From NCBI GenBank assembly GCA_035653615.1, contig DASRBN010000024.1, positions 1 to 55,225 of the forward strand: a stretch of 55,225 nt of DNA. The letters are read 5' to 3'. Below the pieces are notes generated by a model. That model did not search any database. It saw only the letters and a list, made by a program, of their open reading frames with translations, and was not told the DNA's origin. Below are positions 1 to 10,300 of this stretch, piece after piece. Origin of the DNA: Ktedonobacteraceae bacterium (GTDB lineage: Bacteria; Chloroflexota; Ktedonobacteria; Ktedonobacterales; Ktedonobacteraceae). Every line of letters starts with the position of its first letter. The first letter of the stretch is position 1. The position numbers and the translations under genes are program-made.

Positions 1-1644
1 GCCATTTAGCCTGCTTTCTGCCTGTGGGTTAAGCAAATAGGGTATGAGGTTTCAATCCCTAACGGGCGTCCCAGGCCATTTAGCCATTTTTGCGGCGATT
101 TTCACGCATGAACATAGAGGAAAGTTTCAATCCCTAACGGGCGTCCCAGGCCATTTAGCCCGTCAAGAAGCAAGAGGTCAACAACAAGGGCAATCGTTTC
201 AATCCCTAACGGGCGTCCCAGGCCATTTAGCCCCTCTTGATGAAACAAGAAGCGATGAGGATAGAGAAGAGTTTCAATCCCTAACGGGCGTCCCAGGCCA
301 TTTAGCCCTACCAGGCCATCCAGCAGACCAACGCGGCCAACGGCGTTTCAATCCCTAACGGGCGTCCCAGGCCATTTAGCCATTATCGGCCTGCACAATC
401 CAGTTCTCCAGATCGGTGTTTCAATCCCTAACGGGCGTCCCAGGCCATTTAGCCTATACGCCCATTCCACCGCCTCCGCCGGTCAGCAAATCGTTTCAAT
501 CCCTAACGGGCGTCCCAGGCCATTTAGCCCGTATCACCGGCTGCCGAGTGCTTGCCATACAGCGAGAGTTTCAATCCCTAACGGGCGTCCCAGGCCATTT
601 AGCCGAAGCCGAAACAAGACGAAAACGGAAAGTATCTCCCTGTTTCAATCCCTAACGGGCGTCCCAGGCCATTTAGCCGAAAAGGCCGAATACGTACAGG
701 GTGAGGGCTACTTGGTTTCAATCCCTAACGGGCGTCCCAGGCCATTTAGCCCAAGCGTGTCTTCTCCGGCAATGCGCGTATCACGATCAGTTTCAATCCC
801 TAACGGGCGTCCCAGGCCATTTAGCCCCCATCGCTTGCCAGTTGAGCAGCCCCGGCGCGATGAGTTTCAATCCCTAACGGGCGTCCCAGGCCATTTAGCC
901 AACGATCAATAGCGGCGCGTCCGTTCGCTACGCCTATGTTTCAATCCCTAACGGGCGTCCCAGGCCATTTAGCCTCCAACAAAAATTGGCTTCTAATGCT
1001 CCCCTTGCTTTAGTTTCAATCCCTAACGGGCGTCCCAGGCCATTTAGCCTTTCATAGCAGTAATCCCCCTTTCGCACGCGCGCGCCGTTTCAATCCCTAA
1101 CGGGCGTCCCAGGCCATTTAGCCCTGGAGATGAAAACTGTGATCTGTTTGAGCGAGAAGGAGTTTCAATCCCTAACGGGCGTCCCAGGCCATTTAGCCTC
1201 ATCTTCGCTGCCAGCGCCGCCATCGACGTACTCAGTTTCAATCCCTAACGGGCGTCCCAGGCCATTTAGCCATAAACTCCGCTCACGACGGAAACAGGGC
1301 TTTTAATGGTTTCAATCCCTAACGGGCGTCCCAGGCCATTTAGCCCTCGTACCTGGCTTGTGCCTGTGCAGCAGATGGAGTGCGTTTCAATCCCTAACGG
1401 GCGTCCCAGGCCATTTAGCCTCGGCAAGGATAATCTCACTTCCGATATAGGGCACCGCAGTTTCAATCCCTAACGGGCGTCCCAGGCCATTTAGCCCTCA
1501 TCATGTGGTTTTGGATACACAAACAATTCGGAGTTTCAATCCCTAACGGGCGTCCCAGGCCATTTAGCCGGCGAGAGAGCGGCCCTGGGAACTTGAGAAT
1601 GGTTCTGGTTTCAATCCCTAACGGGCGTCCCAGGCCATTTAGCC
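1..1644 (-). CRISPR. Type I-D CRISPR array, 22 complete repeats plus one cut at the window edge
   Basis: A 37-nt repeat, beginning GTTTCAATCCCTAACGG and ending GGCCATTTAGCC on the plus strand, occurs 22 times in full (first 49-85, last 1608-1644) and once as its final 11 nt at 1-11. Spacers are 35-39 nt and all differ. No base change was noticed in any repeat by eye, including the leader-distal ones. The reverse complement ends in ATTGAAAC, the usual 8-nt crRNA 5' handle, so the array is read on the minus strand, as are the cas genes. The leader side is therefore on the right and the newest spacer should be 1570-1607. The array continues beyond the left edge. The neighbouring Csc1/Csc2/Cas10d genes assign it to type I-D. 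Confidence 0.98.
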
Positions 1645-2006
1645 ACCTACCCCCGTAGTATAGCATAACAAGCCGATCCATGCAAGCGTTTGCGAGAGAC
1701 TCGATTTTTGGGCTATTTTTGGGTCAAAAAAAGAGGGCATTTTTGGGGTGTTTTGCCCTGAAGTCGCTTCTGGCGGGCTGCGAGAGATCGTGCTCGGCGA
1801 TCCCGTCACTGCGACTCTCGCGGCAGAGCTTATAATATAAGGGGTAGAGCATTTCCTCCCATCAGGATTGCATTCCTGGTGTTTGCAAGAGCAAAGATTT
1901 TTGCTTGCGTTCCCGCTCATTGCGCCAATGGCGTTGGCCATTTCGTAGCCAGGCTGCGCGAACAGACCTATTGCCGGTCGTTCGATTAGAGTAGGATTCG
2001 GAGTAG
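1645..2006 (-). promoter_or_regulatory. CRISPR leader
   Basis: This 362-bp stretch lies between the DUF262 gene and the first repeat and holds no convincing gene. Read on the minus strand it carries three direct copies of CCCAAAAAT (plus-strand 1704-1712, 1715-1723, 1739-1747), as expected of leader motifs used in spacer integration, and an AT-rich patch near 1830-1840. A promoter ends just before the first repeat and is listed separately. Leader function is inferred from position and from the crRNA-handle orientation of the repeat. Confidence 0.75.
1657..1685 (-). promoter_or_regulatory. Predicted promoter for the CRISPR array
   Basis: On the minus strand TTGCAT (1680-1685) and TATACT (1657-1662) are separated by exactly 17 bp. 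A start about 7 nt downstream falls near 1650, only a few bases before the first repeat at 1644, so the precursor crRNA would begin almost at the repeat. Confidence 0.65.
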
Positions 2007-4430
2007 TCATGCATAGACCGCTTCCCAATGCTTCTCAAAGGATTGACGTACCAGGTCCATTACGTCATCGAGTTGTTCGGCTGAAGAGATATTTACCTCC
2101 ACATCACCATTGCCATGATGACCTATGTTTGTTACGTCCCTACAATAGCCCCAGGGATCCGAAATTTCGCTGAACTTCATGTTCAAGAACAGGCGCAGCT
2201 GGCTCTTTTGCGGCTCGATATCCACAAAGTTCGTGTTTATCTTATATGCGATATACAACTTCCTGAACTCCTCACGCACCCCTGGATCAAGGTTCAGGAT
2301 ACGTTTGCGTAACCGCTCGAATAAATCTCGCATATCCCCTTGTAGAAATAGATAGCTCTCCACACTATAGCTAGTGCTGCCACCGGCATCTTCCTTCTCG
2401 AAGTCTATCAATATACCGGGTATAGTTGTCGCGGTTGGGAGTGGATAATCGGCTGTGCTTCCCACACCTGACGGCATTTCATCTTTGCGCTGTTTTTCCC
2501 GCGCCCACTCGCCTGCCCAATGCCAGGAAAGAGCATACCAGGCCCTCTTACCATCACCATAGGGTATCCATTCGTTCTTAACAAGACGGTAAAGATAGAA
2601 GCGTTTTTCCGAACGACGAATAATCTTGAAACCAGCTGGAATGAAGCCGGCCAGAGGAAGTTGTGTCGGCCCGGTTACCTCTAAAGGTATCTGCTGCATG
2701 AGCATATTATACTGGCTAATCTGTTCGGGCGATAATTTCGGCATAGGCCATATAATTATTGCCATGCCCGCCAGTACCTGTGCCCGTTTCTCAATTTCTT
2801 CTGCGTTCCAATGATCTACTAGCGCCAGGCTCTTGTTTAGTTGTAGGGGACTACGAGCAAATCCGCCATCTATCGTGCGCTTCTCTTGAAACGACCGGTC
2901 GCTCAATTCAGAATTATACCCGGTAAGCGTCAGATTTCCGATGGTATGCAGGTATTTGTCATGCACCTCTTTCCAGTTGCTGCCTAGCTCCTGTTGCCAT
3001 TGAGTAGAAAGGCGCTGATTCTGTGGCATAACATGTTCGATGGTATACTCGTCAACGTTTACCCGCTCCTTGCGTTTATAATTCTCGAGTTTGTCAAGGA
3101 GATAATGACGGTTGCGAAAGTTATACATATCTTTCACTACAAAGGCAGCGCGAAACTCTTCGTCGCGTGGGAAGCGAGCACCCGCTCCTTTCTGGAGAAA
3201 AGTTGCCTGTACGCTTTCAAGGTAGTGCTCTTTGTCGATCTCCTTAGAAAGAGTTGCGAATACTTTGTTAAGACCATGGGTAGGTATGCCACAGACAAGC
3301 CGTCGAAAAATATAGCTCTCGATTAGCTTGAGAATAGCTATAAAATCTGTTCTTGAGAGCCGGTGATTTTCATAGTCGTCGTAGACCTCTAGCAGAAAAG
3401 GATAGGCAACATACACCTCCAATGTGTTGATATCATTCAAGACCTGCCGGATCTCAGCATCTTTTTCCCGCAAAAACGCCATTCTGGTGAAGTATCTTGA
3501 GTAGCGGTAGATATCCGCAACAATTTCTCTTATGGGGATATTGCTTTTGCCCTGATGATACACCTTAAAGGTCGCATACACCTTATCCATGTTAGGAATC
3601 TCACCTGAGCCGGACTTAATAGTCAGATAATCACGCATGAAGCGGTTAAAGAGCGCCACATCTTGAATTTGTCCTGACTGCGCGTGACCAAAACTCTGTT
3701 CCATAGGATACCAGTACGTCTTATAGAGCTTGACCTGCTCTTCATGATCCAATCCCATCAATACATAATTGCGGATCAGGTCTGCTTGTGATAAGTCCAT
3801 ACCGGTAGAGTTGAGGCTCTCAAAGATGAGCTGGGGATTGTCTTGTTGTTCCAAAGCAATATCTACGATGATCAGCTTACTGATACCCCTATATAGGGTA
3901 ACCGGGTCGATTCCACTCTGGCGTATCTGATCCCTAAAGAATTGGTAATTCTCTTTAATGCGAGCCGAAACAGGAGATGGCTCTTCCCCACCTTCAAGCA
4001 GGTAGGTCAGCGTTTCCTTATCACTCTGAGTCAGCAATAACTTGTAATGAGCATCTCCGCTTTCTTCCGCGTTAAAGAGGTAATAGTTACAGATCTTTTT
4101 TCTTGTTATTTCAACAGAGCCTTTGTTGCCAGATTCATCAAGCGCTTCGCTCAGAGCGATGAGCAGCAAAGATAATGTGGTCAGCCGCTGCTGCCCATCT
4201 ATTACCAGCAATTGAGTTATTGAGCTGATATGGTAGATACCTTTTTCCACATACACAATGGATCCAAGAAAGTGTGCTGATATCTTCTCATCTTGTGCGA
4301 CCCTGAGCACATCATTCCAGAGTTGCTGGCAATCAGAAATCCTCCAGCTATACGTCCGCTGGTATATAGGGATAATGAACTGTTTTGTCCCTTGAAGGAA
4401 CTTGAGTAGATTTGTAGCTGTAGCTTTCAT
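2007..4430 (-). CDS. GmrSD-like DUF262/DUF1524 endonuclease with C-terminal DUF5655-like domain
   Basis: This 807-residue protein has the DUF262 signature near its N-terminus: IPIYQRTYSW at about 20-29, then DGQQRLTT, the nucleotide-binding motif of the family. A DUF1524 HNH-type region carries IEHVMPQ and TIGNLTL, followed by N..LS and F..K residues. The last ~120 residues resemble DUF5655. In GmrSD and BrxU proteins the DUF262 part senses nucleotide and modified DNA and the DUF1524 part cuts it, so a nuclease acting on modified phage DNA is likely here. GGGGGAG precedes the ATG. The gene lies between the leader and the cas operon in the same direction. It is not a known part of the interference complex and is better seen as a second defence gene inserted there. 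Confidence 0.85.
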   Translation of the reverse strand: MKATATNLLKFLQGTKQFIIPIYQRTYSWRISDCQQLWNDVLRVAQDEKISAHFLGSIVYVEKGIYHISSITQLLVIDGQQRLTTLSLLLIALSEALDESGNKGSVEITRKKICNYYLFNAEESGDAHYKLLLTQSDKETLTYLLEGGEEPSPVSARIKENYQFFRDQIRQSGIDPVTLYRGISKLIIVDIALEQQDNPQLIFESLNSTGMDLSQADLIRNYVLMGLDHEEQVKLYKTYWYPMEQSFGHAQSGQIQDVALFNRFMRDYLTIKSGSGEIPNMDKVYATFKVYHQGKSNIPIREIVADIYRYSRYFTRMAFLREKDAEIRQVLNDINTLEVYVAYPFLLEVYDDYENHRLSRTDFIAILKLIESYIFRRLVCGIPTHGLNKVFATLSKEIDKEHYLESVQATFLQKGAGARFPRDEEFRAAFVVKDMYNFRNRHYLLDKLENYKRKERVNVDEYTIEHVMPQNQRLSTQWQQELGSNWKEVHDKYLHTIGNLTLTGYNSELSDRSFQEKRTIDGGFARSPLQLNKSLALVDHWNAEEIEKRAQVLAGMAIIIWPMPKLSPEQISQYNMLMQQIPLEVTGPTQLPLAGFIPAGFKIIRRSEKRFYLYRLVKNEWIPYGDGKRAWYALSWHWAGEWAREKQRKDEMPSGVGSTADYPLPTATTIPGILIDFEKEDAGGSTSYSVESYLFLQGDMRDLFERLRKRILNLDPGVREEFRKLYIAYKINTNFVDIEPQKSQLRLFLNMKFSEISDPWGYCRDVTNIGHHGNGDVEVNISSAEQLDDVMDLVRQSFEKHWEAVYA

Positions 4431-4597
4431 CTGTCTCCCCCGAACCAGAGTTTCTTTTCGATTCCGCTGAGGTTGGCCGGCATTGAGTATAGACCCCTCT
4501 ATCTACACTGTTCTCAGCTATTGAATGAGGTGCGCATAGTATAGCAGAGAATAGATTGAAGAAAAAGAGGGAATCTCGTAGTCTCCCTTATTTGAAT

Positions 4598-5551
4598 CTA
4601 CACCAGCCGCGAGCGGCCCATACCCATGGCCGGCTTATACCCGATGCCCGTATAAAAAGCCAGCAGCATGAGCAAAAACAGTTGCCGGCGTACCGGAAGC
4701 GCATCTTCCTCGGTCAGGTCGTCATCCGTGCCGCGCAGGTGATATGTGCAGGTTCCTACGAATCCTTCCTGTGGATGATTGACCAGGTGGACGAGGTGCG
4801 TTTTCAGCTCATAATCCTTGATGATAATGCCCTCCTCGTTGATGTAACGTTCGATCTGCTCTGTTTGCACCAGACCTGCTAAATGGGGCGGAGCCAGGTC
4901 CTGCCAGCGGCGGATCAATCCCCAGAAGACATACTGCGGCAGTGGAAGGCAGGCATAATGTTTTCCATATCCGGTTTCCCTGGTAGTACTCCTATTGAAT
5001 GTGGTCAGGGAGTCGAATTGCAGCGTGAGCGCTTCAGGATTTCCCAGCCGGGCAGTCCTTGCCTCTTCCACGAGGTTAGCAAATGTTGTAAAGCCTGTCC
5101 AGCCCGATGGATCATCATTGCCGGAGATCACCTCTTCCAGCAGGAATTGCTGCTTGCCGATCTGCATGAAAGGCAGTTTCTTTGTTCCTGACTCGGCCAT
5201 ATTGAAATGCAGCAGCGAATTGTAAAACAGGGGGAATAACTCGCCCAGCAGCAGGGTGATACGAATGGTATAGGTTTTCTGCGGGTCCAACGGCAAATGG
5301 ACGTTTTCCCGCTCGGCAAGCCGCATTTTGTCCGGCGGAACCGGAAATTGCACGCTGGAGCAGGTGAAGAGCCGCCGTTTATTGCCGCCATGCAGCATGT
5401 CCGCGACATCCGGGGCCGCCCTGCGAATCCAGTCCAGCCACGCGGCATGCACCAGTTCGCCCGAAAAAGGCATCAGCGTCCCCTTCTCAAGCGGTCGCAG
5501 CTTGAGCAGCAGGGCGTAGAGCTTGGAGGGAGATGACGATATTCTATCCAT
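4598..5551 (-). CDS. cas6: Cas6 crRNA-processing endoribonuclease
   Basis: 317 residues from the ATG at 5551, which has AAGGA 8 nt upstream; a TTG 24 nt earlier is a weaker start. The C-terminus carries the glycine-rich GYKPAMGMGRSR loop typical of Cas6, and the two-RAMP-domain length fits. Cas6 cuts the precursor within the repeat, leaving the 8-nt ATTGAAAC handle seen in this array. It is the last cas gene of the operon, 57 nt after csc1, as is usual in type I-D loci. A candidate catalytic histidine is not obvious by eye. Confidence 0.9.
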   Translation of the reverse strand: MDRISSSPSKLYALLLKLRPLEKGTLMPFSGELVHAAWLDWIRRAAPDVADMLHGGNKRRLFTCSSVQFPVPPDKMRLAERENVHLPLDPQKTYTIRITLLLGELFPLFYNSLLHFNMAESGTKKLPFMQIGKQQFLLEEVISGNDDPSGWTGFTTFANLVEEARTARLGNPEALTLQFDSLTTFNRSTTRETGYGKHYACLPLPQYVFWGLIRRWQDLAPPHLAGLVQTEQIERYINEEGIIIKDYELKTHLVHLVNHPQEGFVGTCTYHLRGTDDDLTEEDALPVRRQLFLLMLLAFYTGIGYKPAMGMGRSRLV

Positions 5552-5607
5552 GAATATGATCCTTCTATCAATCAAACCGGGTGGCTATTGCCGCCACCCG
5601 GTTCCAT

Positions 5608-6300
5608 TCACGCTGACTGCCGGTGACGATGATCTGGCTGGTAACTCATGCCCGCGGGCAGACGAACGATAGGCGCGTTTTTCTCCTCGCCGCATTTCAG
5701 TTCGTAGTAGCTGCCGGTAAAATGCGCGTTTGTAATCAGGCTGGCCGGAGCCATTGCCACGATATTGCAGTGTTCGGGCAGCTGCCCCAGGTCGAGTGGG
5801 TTGAGTGCGCCATTGGCGCGATAATCGCCCTGTTTGAGTTCCGCATAGCCCTCGCATGTAACTTCTACGTGTGCCTTCGCCATCCACTTGCCCAGGCGAA
5901 TCCAGCGCGGCAAACGCGGTTGTGACTCACTCAGCACAAAAAACTCAAAGGTACTCTCCGGCGCAAGCTCTTTCGCTCGCCCAAACACGACCTGGTTTGT
6001 ACTCACCTGGGGCGTGAAACTATAGTAGCGCACATTCGCCATTTTGAAGGTGTTGAACGAGAAGGTAGTGCGCAAGGGGTGGGCCGGTGTCACATACACC
6101 CCTTGCTCGTTCATCACCTGCAGGTCTTCCTGGTAGCGCGGCACCTGTACAGGATGCGCGTAGGGAGGCCTGACCAGGCCAAGCGCGTATGTCAGCCCGT
6201 AGTTATGCAGGTACTTTTCCGTCTCGTAGAGACGACCCATCTCACGCGAGGCATAGAAAAGGTAGTCATGCAGCTTCAGGCGACAAACGGTGATGAACAT
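5608..6300 (-). CDS. csc1: Type I-D Cas5 family protein Csc1
   Basis: 230 residues starting at the ATG at 6300, preceded by GGAGG at the proper distance; the longer reading frame upstream overlaps csc2 and has an arginine-rich, non-native look. The N-terminal part carries YLHNYGLTYALGL, a hallmark of Csc1, the Cas5-like subunit that caps the 5' handle end of crRNA in the type I-D complex. The gene begins 10 nt after csc2 ends, so the two are translationally coupled, matching the conserved csc2-csc1 order. Confidence 0.93.
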   Translation of the reverse strand: MFITVCRLKLHDYLFYASREMGRLYETEKYLHNYGLTYALGLVRPPYAHPVQVPRYQEDLQVMNEQGVYVTPAHPLRTTFSFNTFKMANVRYYSFTPQVSTNQVVFGRAKELAPESTFEFFVLSESQPRLPRWIRLGKWMAKAHVEVTCEGYAELKQGDYRANGALNPLDLGQLPEHCNIVAMAPASLITNAHFTGSYYELKCGEEKNAPIVRLPAGMSYQPDHRHRQSA

Positions 6301-6310
6301 GGGATACCTC

Positions 6311-7294
6311 CTACTTCCTGGCCTTCTCCTTCGAATCAACGCCATAGCTCTTCGCGTACTGCATGGTCTCGGTGTTCGCCTGCGCCAGCACGCGGCGCAA
6401 CTGCGATTCGTCGCTGGCAATCTGCGTAATCTCTTGCAACAGGCGATTCAGGCGCTCGCCCATAACGAGATTGGCTACCACTCCATCCTCCGCCAGCAGA
6501 TCAGGAATGACGGCCTGGGTAGAGGACAACACATCGGTCAGCGCAAGCGGCGTGCGCTTCAACTGATCCGGCGTCAGCGCGTCGTAAACGGCCTGCGTCA
6601 AGTGCAGATTGGAGAAAATTTCTCCATCGGCGAAGATTACGGCCATCATATGGTTTTCAACTGTGCCGGTACGTGTATTCTGCGCGCCATAACGCTTCGT
6701 GCGCAGAATATTGTTCAGCACATAGATAAACTCGGCCTCGGTCGGGTCCTTGATCGTCACTACTGATGGGAAGTACACCTGCGGCAGCACGTAATCCTGC
6801 TCGCCCAGCGCCGTCTTCATCTTACCACCCTCGCTCATCGTGCCATTTTCAAAAGGCGCGTTGAAGGTGAATTGCTGGTGCGACATATCATAACCGGTGA
6901 TCGAGAAAGCCGAATCGACCAGCACCTTGGAGCGTTCCGACCCCTCGCTGCCGATAGCAAAACCGTAGTAGATGCAGTCAGGGCAGCGTTTGCAGAACTT
7001 GTCCGAGTTGTATTCGCAGCTTTCGACCAGCCCATAGCGGCGCAGCAGTTCGCGGCCCGTCAGGCGCTCAGGCGTCGATTGCTTGCGCTTGAAAAGGACG
7101 ATGCGCGTCGCCTGGTCCTGGCTTTCGGCTTTCCGACCCTTGCTGACGCGGCTGATGTTCAGTTCGCCATCTGTCTGGAACAGCGCGAACGAGTTTGTCT
7201 CGCGCACAATCACGATATGCGCGTATTTGCCCATCGGCAGGCGCGGAATCTCACTATGAAAAACGTCCAGCGATTCGAGTGTGTTTAAGAACAT
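6311..7294 (-). CDS. csc2: Type I-D Cas7 family backbone protein Csc2
   Basis: 327 residues, the normal length for Csc2. The protein starts MFLNTLESLDVF and contains a cysteine cluster (C..C..C in FCKRCPDC plus an earlier Cys), the zinc-binding insertion known in this family, and the conserved region around ILRTKRYGAQNTRTG. Csc2 polymerises along the crRNA to form the backbone of the surveillance complex. It lies 36 nt after cas10d and just before csc1. Confidence 0.94.
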   Translation of the reverse strand: MFLNTLESLDVFHSEIPRLPMGKYAHIVIVRETNSFALFQTDGELNISRVSKGRKAESQDQATRIVLFKRKQSTPERLTGRELLRRYGLVESCEYNSDKFCKRCPDCIYYGFAIGSEGSERSKVLVDSAFSITGYDMSHQQFTFNAPFENGTMSEGGKMKTALGEQDYVLPQVYFPSVVTIKDPTEAEFIYVLNNILRTKRYGAQNTRTGTVENHMMAVIFADGEIFSNLHLTQAVYDALTPDQLKRTPLALTDVLSSTQAVIPDLLAEDGVVANLVMGERLNRLLQEITQIASDESQLRRVLAQANTETMQYAKSYGVDSKEKARK

Positions 7295-7330
7295 GGGTAA
7301 TTTCTCCTTCTTTCTTTGTACTTGATGATG

Positions 7331-10300
7331 CTACACGACAGCAGCCTCGGCTTCGGATTCCTCTTCCTCATCCTCAATGCGCTTCTGGTGAATCAGGTGC
7401 ATGTAATAGGCCTCGCAGCCATCCTTGAACTGGTTGATACGACTGCGCAGGACGCCACGTTCGCCCTGGCAATACTCCTTGAAGACAGCATTGTAGAAGT
7501 ATTGCACGAAAGCGCGAATAGCAGGCTCCTCCTTCTCGGTGATCTCCTTCCCATAAAACATCGCGCGGCCTGCTGCCTGCCGGCTACGCACGCGGTCAAG
7601 CCAGTTCTTGAGTTCGCCTTGAATCTGCCAGAGTAGATCGGCCTCCTCAATGTCAAGCGGGCTGTTAATAATTGCTTTGGCGACAATATCCACCGGTTTG
7701 AGAACGGAATGAGATTTCCATCCGCCCTGGTAGAAAACGGTGTAGAGGTCTACACATTTTTCGATTTTGCTCACATCTGCCTCCAATATCTCTGTATAGA
7801 TGTGCAAGTAGCGTTCTGCATCTTCGACACGGAACGAATCGCGGTTATCGCGCCGTTCCTGCTCGTGCAAGTAGCTGAACAACAATAACGGGTCGGTATC
7901 GAGGTCGCGGGCAATGGCGCTGAGATGCTGCCATTCGGGCTTGCCTCCCTTCGCATACGTATCCAGGTTGACGGTGTACAGGCTTGCCAGCAGCTTGAGC
8001 CGCGATTCAAGCCGGTTAACACGCAGGCGTTTACCTTTGAGCAGACGGTCAAGGTAGGGATGCGGCGCGTCGAATATGACCGTCTCGCGAAAATCGCGAC
8101 CGGATGAGAAGAGCGGCAGGGTCATCTCCGAGATCACGACTTTAGCACCGGTGATGAGCGGCAGCGCCAGCGCCAGGAACGCGGGCATCGCCCAGGCCGC
8201 CGAGTCCGTGTCATCGCTGGTCGCCTTCACACCAAACAAGCACATGCCGGGATAGCGTGATGGCTCATATTTGATGTACATGCGGTCGGAAGCCTTTGCC
8301 TGTACCGGTGCTGCTGATTCGCTTTCGTCCTCCTGCTCCAATTCGCTGTCATTTTCAACCAGTGCCGGGCGCAATTGGGCCGGTGGGGGTGCCTCAGCTT
8401 CCGCTGACTGGAAAGCATCGAGTTCCAGCAGCCTGGCCACGGTCAGATCATGGCCATTCAGTTCGCGCCGGATGGTGAAGAAGTTGATGCTCTGGAGCTG
8501 GTCGAGCACACCCTGTACAAGCGCGCCTGTTTCCGCCGTGAAGAAGAAATTGGGATAGACAGCCAGATATTTGGGCCGCAACCCCTCGAACTTCGAGCCG
8601 GTCAGCCGCAGCGTACCGCGCTGTAAGTTCTGTCGCAGCATCAATTCGAGCGAACAGATCGCGCAGACGCCGCCCGCGTTCTTCCCAGCATAGAGCGCGA
8701 GCTTGTTCTTGTAGACCCAGGGCTGGAACAACACCGCGTTATCCGATTGTTCATCGGTTGGGAAGGCGCTGTTGCAGAGCGTACAGATCAGTTCTTTGCC
8801 GCTCTTCTTTTTAGCACCAGCATACCGCTCCAACTCGGCAGCAAAATCGGGCAAGGCACTACCGGCAAGTACTGCTTTTGGCAATTCGACAATGCTGTTC
8901 AGGTAAGTGACAAGATGCGGCAAGTATTTTGGCGGCATCGCCTTGCGCAGCGGCTCCCCTGCCATCTCAATCACCATACGCAGGATCGACCGGAACACCG
9001 CCTCCAGATCGTTTTCACTCAAGCCAGGATGATCGTGGATATAGCAAAGACCGAGCCAGAACCAGCGATACTCTGTACCACCCTTGTTGGGAATGGCCTT
9101 CGATTGTTCCCAATAAGATGCCAGCCCCAGTTGCTCAACTACGACTTTCTCAACCGATGCGCGCAAAGCTTCCTGCTTCTTGTCGAGCCTGCCCAGCAGC
9201 GACAAGAAAACGATCGAGAGGAAACGGCTCATCATACCCGCGCGCACATCAGGTCTGAGATTCAAATCGATATCCGCCGGAATCTCCCCTCGTGCCTGCA
9301 TCTGGCGCAACTTCTCCAGCGGACCCGCTGTGATATCGCCGCGCGTGATGTTGACGGTGAAGCGTGCCAGCAACTCAGCGTAGTCTTCGAGCGAGAGAAA
9401 GTCGAAGTAATAGTCGGGATGCTTCACGATGCCCTTGTTGTCGAACTTGAAACCCGGCGCTCCATTCTTGATCCTGGGCGCGCATATCTCTCGCAGTCGA
9501 TTCTGTGCCACCTCCACAATCTGCTCCCTGCTAATGGCCAGGGATAACTTCTTGCGCGTGATGTACACGACGCCATCCGAGAAGAACAGGTAGGGCCAGA
9601 TGCCGCCGCGCCTCCCATCATCCGTGTAGAGACTGACAAGGCTATCGTTGATGACATTGCTGAGCAGACCGCGCACCTCGCGCAGTTGATGATAGCTAAA
9701 GACCAGTTCGCCGTCGCTCAACTCTCCCAGGATACGATTCAGCTTACGCGCGTCATCTGACGAGAGAATCGCCGAGGGCATGGGTACCAGGTAAGCGATG
9801 CAGTCGGAATAGGTGCAGAGACTGCGCAATTCCAGAATGCGACGTTCCGGCAGCCGCAGATGCCACCCGTAGGTAATCAGGTGCGTCCCCCACTGCTCCT
9901 GTGTATTGACGACGAGGTAGGCGATATCCTCCAGGTAGGCGCGCCAGTCAGGGAAAAAGGCATCCGCGCCGCACTGCTCTAATTCGCCGGCAATCACTCC
10001 CTTCGCTTCCTCGATTGCCGCGCGCGTGCGTGTTTCGAGGTCGCGAATATTGAGAATCTTGTTGACATCGTGCATCAGGTAGGCCAGGATATACACCCGG
10101 CGCTCGATAGCCGAATAGGGCGCAATCGCAAGGTCTTCCGCCTCCAGAATATTGAGCAGGCGCAGCGCGGGAAAGATGCCGTTCAGCTGGTGACTCAGCA
10201 TACTCTGATCATCTTTTTCCTCAAATGTGCGCTTCGTTCGCTCATCATACATATCATCCCTGGCGTGATCGCCGCCCTTGGCCGATTTATCGCTGTAATG

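Noticed and set aside
44-1681. Short reading frames through the CRISPR array on both strands
   Set aside because: They are translations of the repeat itself (the same FQSLTGVPGHLA or LNGLGRPLGIET run recurring) and have no coding value.
1639-2028. 129-residue minus-strand frame across the leader
   Set aside because: It overlaps the end of the DUF262 gene, runs into the first repeat, lacks a ribosome site and would contradict the leader role.
8747-9547. 266-residue plus-strand frame opposite cas10d
   Set aside because: Shadow of the cas10d reading frame without start signals.
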